NCBI GenBank assembly: GCA_014904985.1
Contig: MU128915.1
Span: 255,415 to 319,414, forward strand
Direction of reading: 5' to 3'
DNA: 64,000 nucleotides
Source of the DNA: Hydnum rufescens UP504
Taxonomy: Eukaryota > Basidiomycota > Agaricomycetes > Cantharellales > Hydnaceae
The notes under the pieces were generated by a model that saw only the letters and a program-made list of their open reading frames with translations, had not been told where the DNA came from and did no database searches. Positions 24,001 to 36,300 of the stretch are shown here, piece after piece (position 1 is the first letter of the stretch; every line of letters starts with the position of its first letter). The translations under genes were made by a program, and so were the position numbers.

Positions 24001-26943
24001 CGACACGAGGTCCCCCTGGTCTTCTCGGAGAACTCCCGTGCGCCCGTGCACTGCGTGAATGTGCGGTAGTAGACAATGGAGGAGACTAGAAGGAGATTCA
24101 GTTGCCGATACTGGGAGAGTTCTACGGAACGCACCATGAGCTCTGCGCCGGCAGCAAGGCTTTCTTCAATGTGTAATCGGACGCGCTCTTCTTCAGCATC
24201 CATGAACTGGGATGTCCGTCCAGTCCCGTCAATACTCGCCCCATTAGGACCAATTTGAACCCGCCGTCTCGTATTCCGTCGTCGTTGTCGGAGAGTCTGA
24301 GCCTGTTCAGTTTCTTCAGCATTATCATCTACCTCGCTGCCTTCATCAGAGACGTCATCTATGTCCCCATTCTTCTTCTTGCGATGTCGGCCCTCGAGGA
24401 TCCCAATTGTCTTCTTGCGCTCCATCTGCTTGGATATGGTATAGATGAGCTCCTTTCGGTCCATGCCCTTACTAGTTTCAAGTGCCGAAGCGAATCCGCG
24501 GGACTCCTTCAGCATCTTGAAGAGCTCAGAAATCTGGAGCTCTAGTTGCTGGATCTGCTCCTCGTAGACGCGTTGCTGCTCGGCTACCTGGGCCTGCAGC
24601 GCCTCCGTGGTAAGTCTAGAGATTCTGAGCTTCTCTTCTGTGGCTGCCAATTTCTCCTTGAGATTGCCGACAAGACCATCGCCAACGGAAGCCAGCTCTT
24701 CTTCTAGAGCTTCCTTCTCGAGCTTCAGACGACCCAGCTGAACACGAGCCTCCGTAGCCTCCTTTTCTGCTGCCTGCGCACGCTCCTGTTCCCCGAACTG
24801 AGCAACGAGTCGCTCGACAGAGAGACCGATGGTATTAGATAATCCGCCAGAAAAGGCTTGCTTCTTGTCTAGAACAACTGAAGTGACCAAGGAATCGATC
24901 AGTTGGAAATATCGATTCTTCATATCCCCCTCTTCCCGAAGGAGCAATAAATGCTGCATGGCGGAGAGGAAGTACTGGAAAGCCTGGGTGCCCTCGACAC
25001 TGGACATTATCGCTCGATAAACGTCGAAAGGATCGGACATATCACGTAGGATATCTTGATCGAAGTTCTGCATCAGCTGCCTCTGGTCATCCTCAAGCAA
25101 TTCGTGGTATTGCGCAAGCTGCTTATCGAGGCCCGAAAAATTGTACTCTTTGCACCTCTCCAGGATGCGACCAAGGCCCGCAGTCTCCATCTGGGAACGA
25201 TAATGCATTCGCATCTCGAAGTCCTCTGTTTGGCGTAGAATGCCCACGATGAGAATGATATTGCTTTGCTATTGAGGTCGCCGGATGTCAGTCAATTGTC
25301 GGTCTTGAGTTGGCGGGAATACACGTACCGCATAGTCATTCAGTGAGCTCTCGACGCCCGCATTCCGTCGGACTTCATCACTAGCTCCTACTAGACTGCC
25401 CATCTTGCCTCGTCCACTTAGAGTGGCGTCCAGAGTTCGAAACCAGTAATCAAATCGGCCAGTCTCATTATTTGAGACACTCAAGGCGTCCAAGGCTGCA
25501 AGGACTTGGGTCAGCGCGATGGCGTCTCCGTAATAACAGAGAAATGTGAGCATGTCCAGCACCAGGCGCCGAGAAGGAAGATGCGAAGAACTCAGAGAAC
25601 ATGCGATGAAGTTGATCGTAAGATTATGGTTCACCGCATCGTTTGCGCCACTCTGGGACAAGGTGCATTAGGCCACAGTGCCGCACTCTAAAGACACTAA
25701 GGACTTGCCTCATCATTAAGCAAGATTTTCAAACATTTGAGAATCTCATATTCGAGAGTTGTGTCCGCCTCCCTCCGATTCGCGCCCTTCCGATTGATGC
25801 TATTCAGCGCTGTGGCCAAAACCGAAACGCCCTGCAAGTCGACGAATGTCTTCAACCAACTATAACACCTTGCATAAGACATCGAATAAAAGTGGGAGAC
25901 GAGGTTGCGTACCCAAGGGGCAATGTACGTAGTGAGACGGCTAAACTGGCGACGTGCTTCGAATTGACTGTCATATCCATGAATTTCTTTAGATACCATT
26001 CTGGACTGTCCTTTGAATATACACCAGTGGGATTCTGCCCTTGGGCAGTCTGTCGTTTAACCTGCGCGATCTTGGCCCTCTCTTCCTGCCAACGCAATTG
26101 TTCATGATTATGCACAATCATCCATTTCTGATCCAAGTCTGGATTGAAGTTGTCGGGCATTCCACGTGTGGATTTGACCTGAGAGAAGAGCGCCTCTATA
26201 TCGGCGGGATTCTCTGGACGTGGGAACACAAATTCATCGAGGGATCGGGCGGGGAGGTGAAAGTGAGGAAGATGAACGTGCAAGTCAGAACCTGAAGATG
26301 GATTTGATACTGTTCCATATTTAGACGGCGAAGTGCGGTGGCCATCGCTTTTTACGGTCATACTTGACGACGGTCGTGTGGTTGTGGTTGATGACGGTCT
26401 TGGAGATAAAGGACGACCCATGTGGCCAAAGTCAGGGAGAGGCTTTCCCTGGGATATTGCAGGGTATGGTCCACGTTGATTGGATGAATAGGACGTGCTC
26501 CCGGAAACAATAGAGGCGGAATCTGCGTCTGATTTCCTCTGGGATATACTGTACAATGAGGTCGGATTCGAGGATGCATGTGAGTCGGAGGTGGAGGTGC
26601 GTGTATTTCGTGATGGACCTGCACCACTACTTGAAGGGACGGGACCCGACCAACCATCATTGACAGTTCCTTCTGGATTTCTATAAAAGCGGTCGCGCAT
26701 TCTAATATTCAAGTCTGTGCCATCTGTAGTGAGGGTTGGGTTCGTAATAGGCGCGGAGATGAAGCTAGCAGTAGCTGCGCCCTGGCGCATTGCTTGAGAC
26801 AGTGTTTGGACGGGAATAGGTGAGCGAGATGAAGGGGCTAATTTGTCATAGGGAACGGATCGTTCGTCCAACTCGGACCCCGAGAGGGCGACCGAGTTGC
26901 CCCGCGGTCGACTCGACTTTTTGCGGCCAAATATACTTTCCAT
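21095..26943 (-). CDS. Diaphanous-type formin (GBD/FH3-FH1-FH2-DAD), several frame breaks
   Basis: The start ATG at 26943 (MESIFGRKKSSRPRG) precedes a Ser-rich region and the GBD/FH3 domain (FNPDLDQKWMIVHNHEQ, YLKKFMDMTV, WLKTFVDLQGVSVLATAL). A dimerising coiled coil lies at about 24500-24830. FH1 proline runs are at about 23460-23640. FH2 follows (MKQLQWDKLPQQQ, RVKKLTPEEIALRILQFDP, KLNVYRNSDPEELATLHLSD, GNFMNG.., LVDTKSVNNTTLLHFLERT). Near the C-terminus, MDTLLSKLRAG followed by RKTRRNR is a DAD-like autoinhibitory motif. Formins nucleate and elongate unbranched actin and are released by Rho GTPases. The intron at 25653-25708 is GC-AG. The frame needs one base restored at 23617-23620 and at 23549-23552 and one removed near 22870, 21882 and 21839. 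The FH2 exon edge near 22615 is uncertain. Confidence 0.88.
25653..25708 (-). other. GC-AG intron in the formin
   Basis: The coding sequence ends ...LLNDE at GAG, followed by GCAAGT. It resumes after CCCAG with SGANDAVNHN. Both junctions are phase 0 and no GT donor restores the frame. Confidence 0.8.
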
Positions 26944-27028
26944 CGGCGGGGGCACCGCGTAGTGTTGAGTCCCGGAAGGAACTCACCACCTCACTTTTTG
27001 CATCCGGATGTTCCAACTCTAAGGCACA
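26944..27028. promoter_or_regulatory. Bidirectional promoter, formin / VPS2
   Basis: Eighty-five bases separate the divergent start codons of the formin (26943, minus) and VPS2 (27029, plus). Transcription must start in or very near this gap in both directions. Confidence 0.5.
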
Positions 27029-28022
27029 ATGAACATCCTGGTTCGCCTTGGATCCAGGGTTCAGTATTTGACCCACTGATCATCTCAAGATATTATAGGA
27101 AACACTCTTTGGGCGTACTGTTACCCGGCGGAGCGCCTGCGCCAGCACCAGCGCGCATTGACCAAAGCTCAGCGTGAACTCGATCGCGAACGTAATAAGC
27201 TTGAGCAACAGGAGAAGAAGCTTATCGTGGACATCAAGAAGAGTGCTAAAGCTGGGCAAATGGTCCGTTATTCCCTAATTAGATTTTGCGTTTCAGTACT
27301 ATTAATTGACTTGCGTACTATGTATTAGAACGCATGCAAAGTCATGGCGAAAGATCTCGTACGAACGCGGAACTATGTGCAGAAGTTCTATCAGATGAGG
27401 ACGCAGCTCCAGGCTGTTGGTCTCAGAATCCAAACACTCCGCAGCAATCAGCAGATGGCAGATGCAATGAGGGGTGCTACTCGCGTGAGTGGACTAGCCG
27501 GGCGATATTCCCCATTTCGATAAATTCCAATTAATTTCTGATGTAGGCCATGGCAGCTATGAATCGTGGATTAAATTTGCCTCAGATTCAACGCATTATG
27601 AACGAATTCGAGAAAGAAAGTGCGATGATGGACATGAAAGAAGAGATGATGTCTGATGCGGTCGACGACGTTATGGACGACGAAGTCGAAGATGAGGAAG
27701 TTGAAGGCGATAAGATTCTCAAGGAAGTCCTCGATGAGATTGGAATTGGTCTCCAACAACAAGTGCGTGTGACCCCCTTTGTTCTAACACTCTTTATGAT
27801 TGAACCCATGGGATCTCTAATCTAGCTTTCCGATGCACCCACAACGATCGCATCGAATGATCTACTTGGTGCAGGTCGCAAGCTGTCCCCGTTGGTGCCG
27901 GCGACGGGCTACCGCTTCTACCACCTCGGACAGGCAATGGTGGAGCGACAGGAAGTGGTGGGGGAGGTCCCTCGGATGAGGATGCTTTACAAGCACGTCT
28001 TAATAATTTGCGACGATTATGA
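27029..28022 (+). CDS. vps2: ESCRT-III subunit VPS2 (CHMP2 family), two frame breaks
   Basis: The first coding exon is only 12 bases (27029-27040, MNIL). It is followed by ETLFGRTVTPAERLRQ, which needs one C restored at 27124-27126. Helix 1 is basic (RALTKAQRELDRERNKLEQQ). The core follows (KKSAKAGQM, NACKVMAKDLVRTRNYVQKF, MRTQLQAVGLRIQTLRSNQQ, AAMNRGLNLPQIQRIMNEFE). The acidic autoinhibitory region DDVMDDEVEDEEVEG and a C-terminal MIM1 helix (DEDALQARLNNLRRL) come last. The C-terminal frame needs one base near 27865-27875. ESCRT-III polymers carry out membrane scission at endosomes and the nuclear envelope, and the MIM recruits Vps4. Four introns are all GT-AG. The gene converges on YJU2, with about 90 bases between stops. 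Confidence 0.93.
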
Positions 28023-28111
28023 TAATTTCTCTCTGCTCAAGTGGCTGGGCATTACATTGTACAAAATCTACAGATATATAGGTAAAGATGACAAACAATG
28101 CAGCAGACATA

Positions 28112-29244
28112 TCACGCCTTGGCTTTTGACTTGCTTGGGCGCTTTATGCCCAAAGCACTAGCGAGATCCGCCTTTTTCTTTTTTGTTGGGAGGGCAGACT
28201 TTGGCATTGCAGCTTTGGCGGCCTCAGCAACCAAGGCCCCAAACTCGGGTTCGAGGAAATCGGCCTTGCGTTTGATGGTAATAGTCGACGGTGTGGATAC
28301 GGTAGGTTTAGTGTCTTCTTCATGAGAGGTGCTCAGCGCAGGGTCGAAGGGCCAGCGATAGACGATGGGTCGGGGATCTTCGAGAAAATCTGCCGGACGA
28401 TAGCCTCGTCTTCCTCTTCCTCCTGTTTCTTCCTAAGCTCTTCCTCGTCTAAGATCTCTATCCGTGCATCAAGTGCTTCATTGGCGGCATCGGTCCCCGC
28501 CATACGCTCATTCCGGGCATTTCGCGCACGAATATCTTGCAGGGCGTCAAGTATGTCCATCTCCCGCTTTGAATCTGTCGTTCGATTTTCCAGGACCTTC
28601 ATTGGATTGTTCTCCTCTTCTTCGAGTTTTGCAAGTCGGTCCTCTTCCTCGACGATCGTGACCTCACGCCAGGGCTCGAAGTTTCGAGATGCACCATGTT
28701 CGGCTGCATAGTCTGTATTCTTGGGGTCTGTCTTGAATGTGATCTCTGCAGAGCACAGCGTGCTATTATAACGAATTGATTAGTTCACGTTCAGTGCCTT
28801 TAAAGCTCAGTGCCTCTCACGTACCATTTTATATAAAATCTAAGGGATTGGACCAGATCCGGTAAGCCAATAGAGGGCAATGGTGTATGCAGTCAACCTG
28901 ACTTACCGAAAGATCCTGATGCCATAATAATCCTCCCCCTCCACAGTCTCTTTCCGTGCATTGAACTTTTTCCCCTTATAAATGTACTCCCCGCATGTAT
29001 TACACCGCCTAATGGAGATAAGATCTTGAATACACGCAAAGGGCTATGAAGACATCAGACTTACATGCTGAAGGGCGCCATGAGCCGCACAACTTGCTGA
29101 GCATTCTTAGGGCCTGACCGCCTGGGGATCTTGCTTGGGTCGAAGTCAGGCGGATAGTACTTGTTTAGAACTAAATAACGTATATGATTTAGGTGCGTTG
29201 GGAGACGCAGAGAGTGGTCGTGCCTCACCTTTACGCTCTGACAT
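28112..29244 (-). CDS. yju2: Splicing factor YJU2/CWC16 (CCDC94 family), one frame break
   Basis: The short first exon MSERK joins to [18 protein letters not shown], the signature N-terminus of CWC16 proteins. [20 protein letters not shown] then opens the Cys-rich zinc-binding segment ([37 protein letters not shown]). Next come [11 protein letters not shown] and the coiled-coil [19 protein letters not shown]. The Lys-rich C-terminus ([16 protein letters not shown] ... [16 protein letters not shown]) is reached only if one base is added near 28349-28353. Otherwise the protein stops early at 28333. YJU2 joins the Prp19-associated spliceosome and promotes the first catalytic step. Introns begin at 29228 and further downstream and are all GT-AG. 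Confidence 0.93.
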
Positions 29245-30081
29245 GTTGGGAGCAGTGGCACAGTTTGCTTCCGGTGTCACGTGAGACTACCTCTGTATGC
29301 GATGAGCACTAAATCCCCGAATCTAAAGTCGATTCTCAGCACCAATTACTAGTGCTCCCCGAAAAATTGCACCAGATCCTGCATTTTGGGCATAGATACT
29401 CCACACTCTGGGTATGCTTCCTTGCTTGATGAGGGTGGGCCAATCAAATATTCACAAATCACGCTTGGTACTCGATGTGATCGTATGTGGCAATAGGGTG
29501 TTTTGATGGCAAAAATTGGTACGCAAAATAATGCAAAACTAACTCAGCTGGCCTCAAAAACACTGTTTTTGGGTTCATCCAAGCTCTATCATGATGAAAC
29601 ACCCTAATGTTCTTGATCACGCCTCATATGGTCAATTTGGGGATGGATTCCATACAGGATTTCAGGTATTTTTTTTCTTCTCTATCTAAAGGTCTGGGAT
29701 ATCATTTTCTTCATTGTCATCAGAGAAAAGCTCCGATAGGCTATTCATAATAGCGGCTGTTCACAAAGCAGCCGAGTCTAAGATTAACTGCCATGGGAAA
29801 CATAATATTAATAGCTGCCTGGATAGTCCTAGCTCAGCACTGAGGATACTGGCCAAAGTCTACCCGAAATGAGGGCAGTGAGTGGAGGACTGTTCGCGAA
29901 CTGCACAGCCATGAAAGCACAGCCATGAATCGACATCGAAAATGATTACGGGTCCCGTGATGACGGATTGCCTCTTATGTAAATATAGAGTCGGGTATCA
30001 AGAGCGCCTTTTTGATTGTGGGCTCGCTCGTACGCCCACTATCCATCGCGGTACCAACAGTGAAGAATACACTCTCCAGTG
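29245..30081. other. Intergenic between divergent genes
   Basis: Promoters of YJU2 (minus) and of the lipid kinase (plus). A direct repeat of AGCCATGAA/AGCCATGAAT with spacer lies at about 29908-29930. No gene seen. Confidence 0.45.
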
Positions 30082-31418
30082 ATGGAACATGAATCGGTTC
30101 TCATAATTGTCAACGATCGTGCCCATGATCCGGCAGTCCACGAATTCATCGAGACGCACGTACTTCCTAATCATTGTCTCTCGAGGTTGGCCGTATCTGC
30201 TGCATTACACGCTATCCGAGGAGGAGGCGGGCGCCCTTGCTAAGGAATTCATTCGACGATCCAAGGAGGCCCGTCCATCGATCGTGGTTGCAGGAGGAGA
30301 TGGAACCCTACATAATCTTATCAACTGGGTGGCCGTGGATGCGATCGAGAAAGACGGGCCTATCCCCGGGGCAGCATTTTTCTTGGTCCCAACCGGCACT
30401 GCGAATGCACTTTACAGTTCTCTCTATCCTCGTACGGACCAAATATTCACTCACCCCCTTATCATTTCGAATCCAGACCAACGGGCCGCGTATGGCCTCC
30501 AGTCTATCACTGCAGGTGATACCAAACCACGTGTGCTTAATGTGGCTGCAGCACGTATATATGAGGCCAACTCCACTCACCCCTCGTCGACCACACTCTC
30601 TGTGGTCGTGAACTCTACGTCACTCCATGCCGAGATCTTGGACACCGCGGAGAAGTATCGCGATTCGATACCAGGCATCGAGAGGTTTAAAGTTGCTGCT
30701 GCCGAAAATATTCTGAATTGGACGAGTGCGCGGGTTGAGTTGTTCCCTCTACCACATTCTGGCGTGGTAAAGCAGTATGATCCTGCGCAGAGAACATTCA
30801 TTCCAGTCACCGGAGTGTCAGGCTCCGATGCTGTCCGCCTCGAAGGCCCATTTTTCTATTTTCTCTCTACTGTTAATGTGGACCGCCTCGAGTCTGCGTT
30901 GATCACGACACCATTAACAAAGACCCTCGTGGATGACGATGACAAGGAATTCTTGGATGTCATCATCCTCCGTCCGGCTCGTAATCCAACCTTCCAAGGG
31001 AACAATGAGGAAGAGCGAAAGTCATTCATCGGTATATTATCTGGTCCTCCTTTAAGTTTAGGCGTGTACAGACTCATCAGGACCCTTCTCCAGGAACAGC
31101 GACCAAATGGTTTAATGCCATGTACAGTGGCGGCACCCATATTCACCTGTCGTACAATGAGGAAGTCAAGCAGGATCCCACGTACGTGACCGAGTATTTT
31201 CGCGTGGGAGGTTGGCAATGGATACCCGATGTACGCTCGCCTGTGGAATCCTTCCTTGTATTCCTGACAATATATAATCTGGTTTTCAGGGTGACGATCA
31301 TGCTTCTAGTCTCTTGTGTGTAGATGGAACAATATTGAAGATTCCGAACGGAGGGAAAGCGACCGTTTCTGTCACGGTGTCCAAAGATGAAGACGAAGGT
31401 TTCAGGGTATTTGCTTAG
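30082..31418 (+). CDS. Diacylglycerol/sphingosine-kinase-like lipid kinase
   Basis: The catalytic glycine loop is clear (PSIVVAGGDGTLHNLINWV), as is the following FFLVPTGTANALYSSLYP. Together these define the DAGK catalytic (LCB/ceramide/diacylglycerol kinase) fold. The C-terminal beta-sandwich contains WFNAMYSGGTHIHLSY and CVDGTILKIPNGGKA. The ATG at 30082 (MEHESVLIIVNDRAHDPAVH) is the best start, but its frame joins the catalytic frame only with a one-base change near 30180-30190, so the N-terminus is uncertain. Introns lie at about 31042-31098 and 31231-31290. Members phosphorylate lipid hydroxyls with ATP. Whether the substrate is a sphingoid base or diacylglycerol is not readable here. 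It lies 75 bases upstream of NIT2 on the same strand. Confidence 0.8.
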
Positions 31419-31493
31419 TGAGATAGATTGTTGTTTGTGTACTTAGAAATGGAACAAGATGAGCGTCAGGGCGTGTGACCGTAACATCTCTGG

Positions 31494-33034
31494 ATGTCCT
31501 TCCTGGGGAAGTTTTTCCCGGCAGCCTTATCTCTGTTGCGACCGCGATCTGCTCCAATGTCTTCATTAGCCCCAGCTTCACGAGCTGTTCGTGTTGCTCT
31601 CGTCCAGCTTGGGAACGTTACGGCAGACAAGTCTTACAATCTCCAACATGCTCGAGATATGGTGCTCAAGGCTGCATCGGGCTCTGCTGCTGGGAAACCC
31701 GATCTCATTGTACTTCCTGCAAGTGAACCTTCCTCCACAGCCGTTTGGGCTTATGGAAAGGCTGCCTTTCGCTAAGGATCTCTCGACCTGTTAGGAATGT
31801 TTCAATTCCCCGTATGGTGTAAGCTACTTCCCAACGTATGCGGAGGACATTGGGTATACGCCCGGAGAACCGTATGATGTGGAAAAGAGTGAGAGCCAAA
31901 GCATCAAAATGCTCTCTTCTGTCGCGAAAGAAGCCGGTACTTGGCTTATCGGGGGTGAGGCCGATGCTTTTTTCCTATCGCGCTAGCGAATGGTGATTTT
32001 TCGTTTGTCGCCAAAGGCTCTGTTCCTGAGCACGACGTGGCTACTAAGAAATATTACAACACGGCGACGGTGTATTCTCCGAATGGTGGATTGTTCTCTT
32101 GCCTCTTCAAATGAATATATAGAGCTCACCAATGGACTCCAGGGGAGCTGGTGGCATACCATCGCAAACTACAGTACGCCCTGGCTTCTGTTACCCAGTT
32201 GCGATGCCATCGTGACTTTCTCTCCTCTAGTCTATTTGATATCGATATTCCGGGTAAAATCCGGTTCAAGGCAGGGCCAAGACTATCCTACCCCATATGA
32301 TGCACTGACGCGGATGGTCAGGAAAGCGAGGTCCTTACAGGAGGGAATGCATTGACTCATTTTGATACTGGTGAGCGTGCCTACATCTGCTCCTGGTATT
32401 TGCGTGATTTAGGCATGTGCCTCAGAATTCGGACGGTTTGGTCTGGGAATATGCTATGACATACGATTCCCTGAAATGGCAATGATTGCTGCTCGAAACG
32501 GCTGCATAGCTATGATATATCCTGGAGCATTCAATATGACCACAGGACCTTTACACTGGGAGCTTCTTGCCCGGGCAAGGTAAGCCGACGCGCTAATGGG
32601 CAGTGTTGACTTGCTCACTGAGTATGCTATCAGGGCCACCGATAATCAAATTTACGTGGCTGTTTGCAGTCCTGCACGGGATTTGACTGCCACGTATCAT
32701 GCTGTGAGTGGTGTCCATGAATGCGGTGCATGCGTGTGTTTAGTATTCGCAATAGTGGGGTCATTCTTCCTTGGTAGACCCAATGTACGGAAAATCCTTC
32801 CTCAGGAAGTGCTACTTTCGCTGACGAATTAGATATAGGGGCTTGGTGATATCGACTACAGAGGTGAGGGAGGATATCATTTATGGCGAAATCGGTGTGT
32901 GACGAAGGAAATCTTTCTCCGAGGGGTGCTGATGAGGTCATTCTACAGATCCGAAGAAAGTTGAGGAGGCCCGTTCGGCCATACCTGTGACCGTGCAGCG
33001 GCGTTTTGATGTATACAAGAATGTTGCAGAATAG
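31494..33034 (+). CDS. nit2: Omega-amidase NIT2 (carbon-nitrogen hydrolase, nitrilase superfamily)
   Basis: The Glu-Lys-Cys triad of the superfamily is visible in order: Glu in [13 protein letters not shown], Lys in VAYHRKL(H)LFDIDIPG and Cys in [14 protein letters not shown]. Other family blocks are [26 protein letters not shown] and [15 protein letters not shown]. The C-terminus [20 protein letters not shown] matches the NIT2 group. NIT2 hydrolyses alpha-ketoglutaramate and alpha-ketosuccinamate to the 2-oxoacids and ammonia. The first ATG (31494) adds a basic, hydrophobic leader ([15 protein letters not shown]). A second ATG at 31557 would give a cytosolic form, so dual targeting is possible. 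Two introns (31719-31794 and 32271-32321) are GC-AG. The join around 32800-32850, before [18 protein letters not shown], is unresolved and may hide a one-base error. Confidence 0.88.
31719..31794 (+). other. GC-AG intron 1 in NIT2
   Basis: Coding sequence ...LIVLP is followed by GCAAGT and resumes after GTTAG with ECFNSPYG. Both junctions are phase 0. The conserved catalytic Glu fixes the acceptor. Confidence 0.85.
32271..32321 (+). other. GC-AG intron 2 in NIT2
   Basis: KIRFK ends in AAG before GCAGGG and resumes after GTCAG with ESEVLTGG. An in-frame TGA inside excludes retention. No GT donor gives the right phase. Confidence 0.8.
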
Positions 33035-33309
33035 TAGTCTAATCATATGTAGAGTATTAGGGAGGAAGCCTGCCCACAATCGTTGTAGGGTAAAAACACG
33101 TCAACAGGGGGCGCAAAGGCAGCTCCCGAAAACGGGGATATCCATTTTAAGCTCGCTCATCAACGAAAAAACCCCTCCGGACGAGCTTGTTCACTTTGTC
33201 CCTTTACGCGCCCTGCTGCCGTCTCTGTTCGTTCCATATATCAGGGCACCCTCCCGTATCGGGCACGGACAGAACTCGCGCGCTGTGACCCCGACCGCTC
33301 GCTTTACTC

Positions 33310-36300
33310 ATGGCGGATGTTTATTCAAAAGGGACTAGGGTGTGGTTTCCGGACAAGGAATTGTGCTGGATCTCTGGCGAGGTCACTGGTGTCGTCAAGG
33401 GAGCTAATGGTGCCCTCAAACTAACCTTTCTAGATGAACGTGGCAAGGTACGCAGCCGTCGTAATCCATCTGCCCCATCCCTGAACACAGCATTCCTTCG
33501 TCAGGAAATAAATATAGACACGACCCTTGGAGAGGCTGCCAAAGGTGGTGACGATCTCCCTCCACTACGGAATCCACCGCTTCTCGAGACCTGCGATGAC
33601 CTTGCTACACTCTCTCATTTGAACGAACCCTCTGGCAAGTACAGATATCTCAGCTGTGTCACAGGGCGAGGATCTTTTCCTGACGCTCTTTCTAGTACTC
33701 CACACCATAGCGAATCGATACGCGCAGCACAGTATCTACACGTACTCTGGCATTGTCCTCATCGCTGTAAACCCATTTCAACGCGTAACACTATATGGAC
33801 CAGATATCATCCAAGCATACACTGGGAGGCGGAAGGGCGAACTCGACCCACACCTATTCGCTATCGCTGAAGATGCCCACACGCACATGCGCAAGGACCG
33901 CGTCGGTCAGACCATTATCGTTTCCGGGGAGAGTGGTGCTGGAAAGACGGAGTCCGCCAAGCTCATTATGCGCTTCCTCGCGTCTGTTAACGGTTCCGAG
34001 GGAGATGCGAAGCCTCGCACAAAGTCCTTAGACGATTCCAGCGAGGTGGAGCGACAGATGCTTGCTACCAATCCCATTCTCGAGGCCTTCGGTAATGCAA
34101 AAACAGCCCGAAACGACAATTCATCACGATTTGGTAAATACCTACAGGTATATATCCTCGCTCTTCCATTTATGCTCTCCGTCTAACTGACGACGTGGTC
34201 AGATTCTATTTGACCGCAAGAACGAAATCGTAGGGGCCCGGATACGAACTTACCTGCTAGAGCGATCACGACTCGTTTATCAGCCCGAAATTGAGCGGAA
34301 TTATCACATTTTCTACCAGCTTTGCGCGGGAGCCCCGGCGAAAGAAAGAAAGGATCTGGGACTCGATGATGTCTCCAAATTCTATTATCTTAATCAAGGG
34401 GGTCCCAATGCCAGCCCCATCGTTGGTGTGGATGATGCCGAAGAGTTCCGGGCGACGCAGACTGCGCTCTCCACCGTCGGTGTCAGCGTGGAGAAGCAGT
34501 GGGCAGTCTTTCGATTGTTGGCCGCCCTTCTCCACTTGGGCAATATTAAAATCACACAATCCCGCAGTGATGCCAACGTTGACGACAAGGATCCCGCACT
34601 TCTCCTTGCCACCAAACTTCTTGGTTTGTCTTCCGTCGAATTTAAGAAGTGGACCATCAAGAAGCAGATCACCACTCGTAGCGAGAAGATCGTCACTGCT
34701 TTGAATCCCGCACAGTCTACTATCGTCCGCGACAGTGTCGCTAAGTTCATCTATGCCTGCCTTTTCGAGTGGCTCATCTCTATGGTGAACGACAGTTTGG
34801 CAGGAGAAGATGGGCAGGGTGCTCTCATGGCAGAGTCCTTCATCGGTGTTTTGGATATCTACGGCTTCGAGCATTACCCATATAAGGCGCCCTCACGAAC
34901 CGGCCATGGGTCTCCAGGAATCGCAAACTCCTTCGAACAGTTCTGCATTAACTACGCTAACGAAAAGCTGCAACAGGAGGTGGGGCATCTGCATCAATTA
35001 AACATACACCATCAATCACTAATTTTCGTTTCCAGTTTAACGCACATGTTTTCAAGTTAGAACAAGAAGAATACGTCCGCGAACAGATTAACTGGACGTT
35101 CATCGACTTTTCTGATAATCAGCCCTGCATCGACGTTATCGAGGGCAAGCTGGGTATCCTTTCCCTTCTCGATGAAGAGTCGCGGCTTCCATCGGGCACG
35201 GATGCCTCGTTTCTCACCAAACTCACGAACCAATTAGCTACCCCTGCAAGCAAAGATGTTTTCAAGAAACCACGATTCGGAAATACTGCCTTCACGATCG
35301 CCCATTACGCTGTTGATGTGACATACGAAGTAGATGGTTTCATAGAAAAGAACAGGGACACAGTTCCCGACGAACACCTCACACTACTCGCGGCAACCAA
35401 GAATTATTTCTTCAAGGAGGTCTTGGACGCTGCGCTTGCTTCCACCAGACCCCATGACGCTCCGCCAAGCTCTCCCGCCGGATCAGATTCTGGAAGTGTG
35501 GCTTCGAGACGTTCTTCTCTCATCCCTGACCCTGCCCGCCTCTCGTTCTCAGCAAGTACCGGAACATCCGGTCCACCATCAGGGAATTCTGCGGCTGCCA
35601 AACGACCTGGTGCTATCGCAAAGAAACCTACTCTTGGTACAATCTTCAAAGGCTCGCTTGCCAGTTTAATGGAGACCATTGGTATGACCAACGCACATTA
35701 CATTCGCTGTATCAAACCCAATGAACAGAAACGTGCCTGGGAGTTCGCACCGCAACAGGTGCTTGGTCAATTACGTGCCTGTGGTGTACTCGAAACCATC
35801 CGTATCAGTTGTGCGGGCTATCCTAGCAGATGGACGTATGAGGAATTCGCAGAGAGGTATGTGTGTCTGCTTGAATCAATCGCTGTACCTGTTGTGATGT
35901 GGGGCTTAACAGGTACTATATGCTTGTTAACTCGAGCAAGTGGCGTCCCGCGCCCGAAACTAAAACCCTCTGCAACATCATCCTTGAGGCGACAATCAAA
36001 GATGAGGATAAATACCAAGTGGGTCTGACTAAAATCTTCTTCAGAGCTGGTATGCTCGCTGCGCTGGAATCATTGCGATCGAATCGTCTGTCGGAGCTCG
36101 TCACCCTTGTGCAGAAGAACGTCAAGCGAAAGCTGGCAGTCCAGAAGTATCAGCAAATGAAACGCTCGGCGATTCGGATACAGACCTGGTGGCGGGGCAT
36201 CCTAGCCCGTCGTTTTGTCCTCGGTGTACGCAAGGAGGCGGCTGCTCTGCGGCTGCAGAGCGCGGCACGGAAGTTCCTGCAGAGAAGGGAATTCCAGGCG

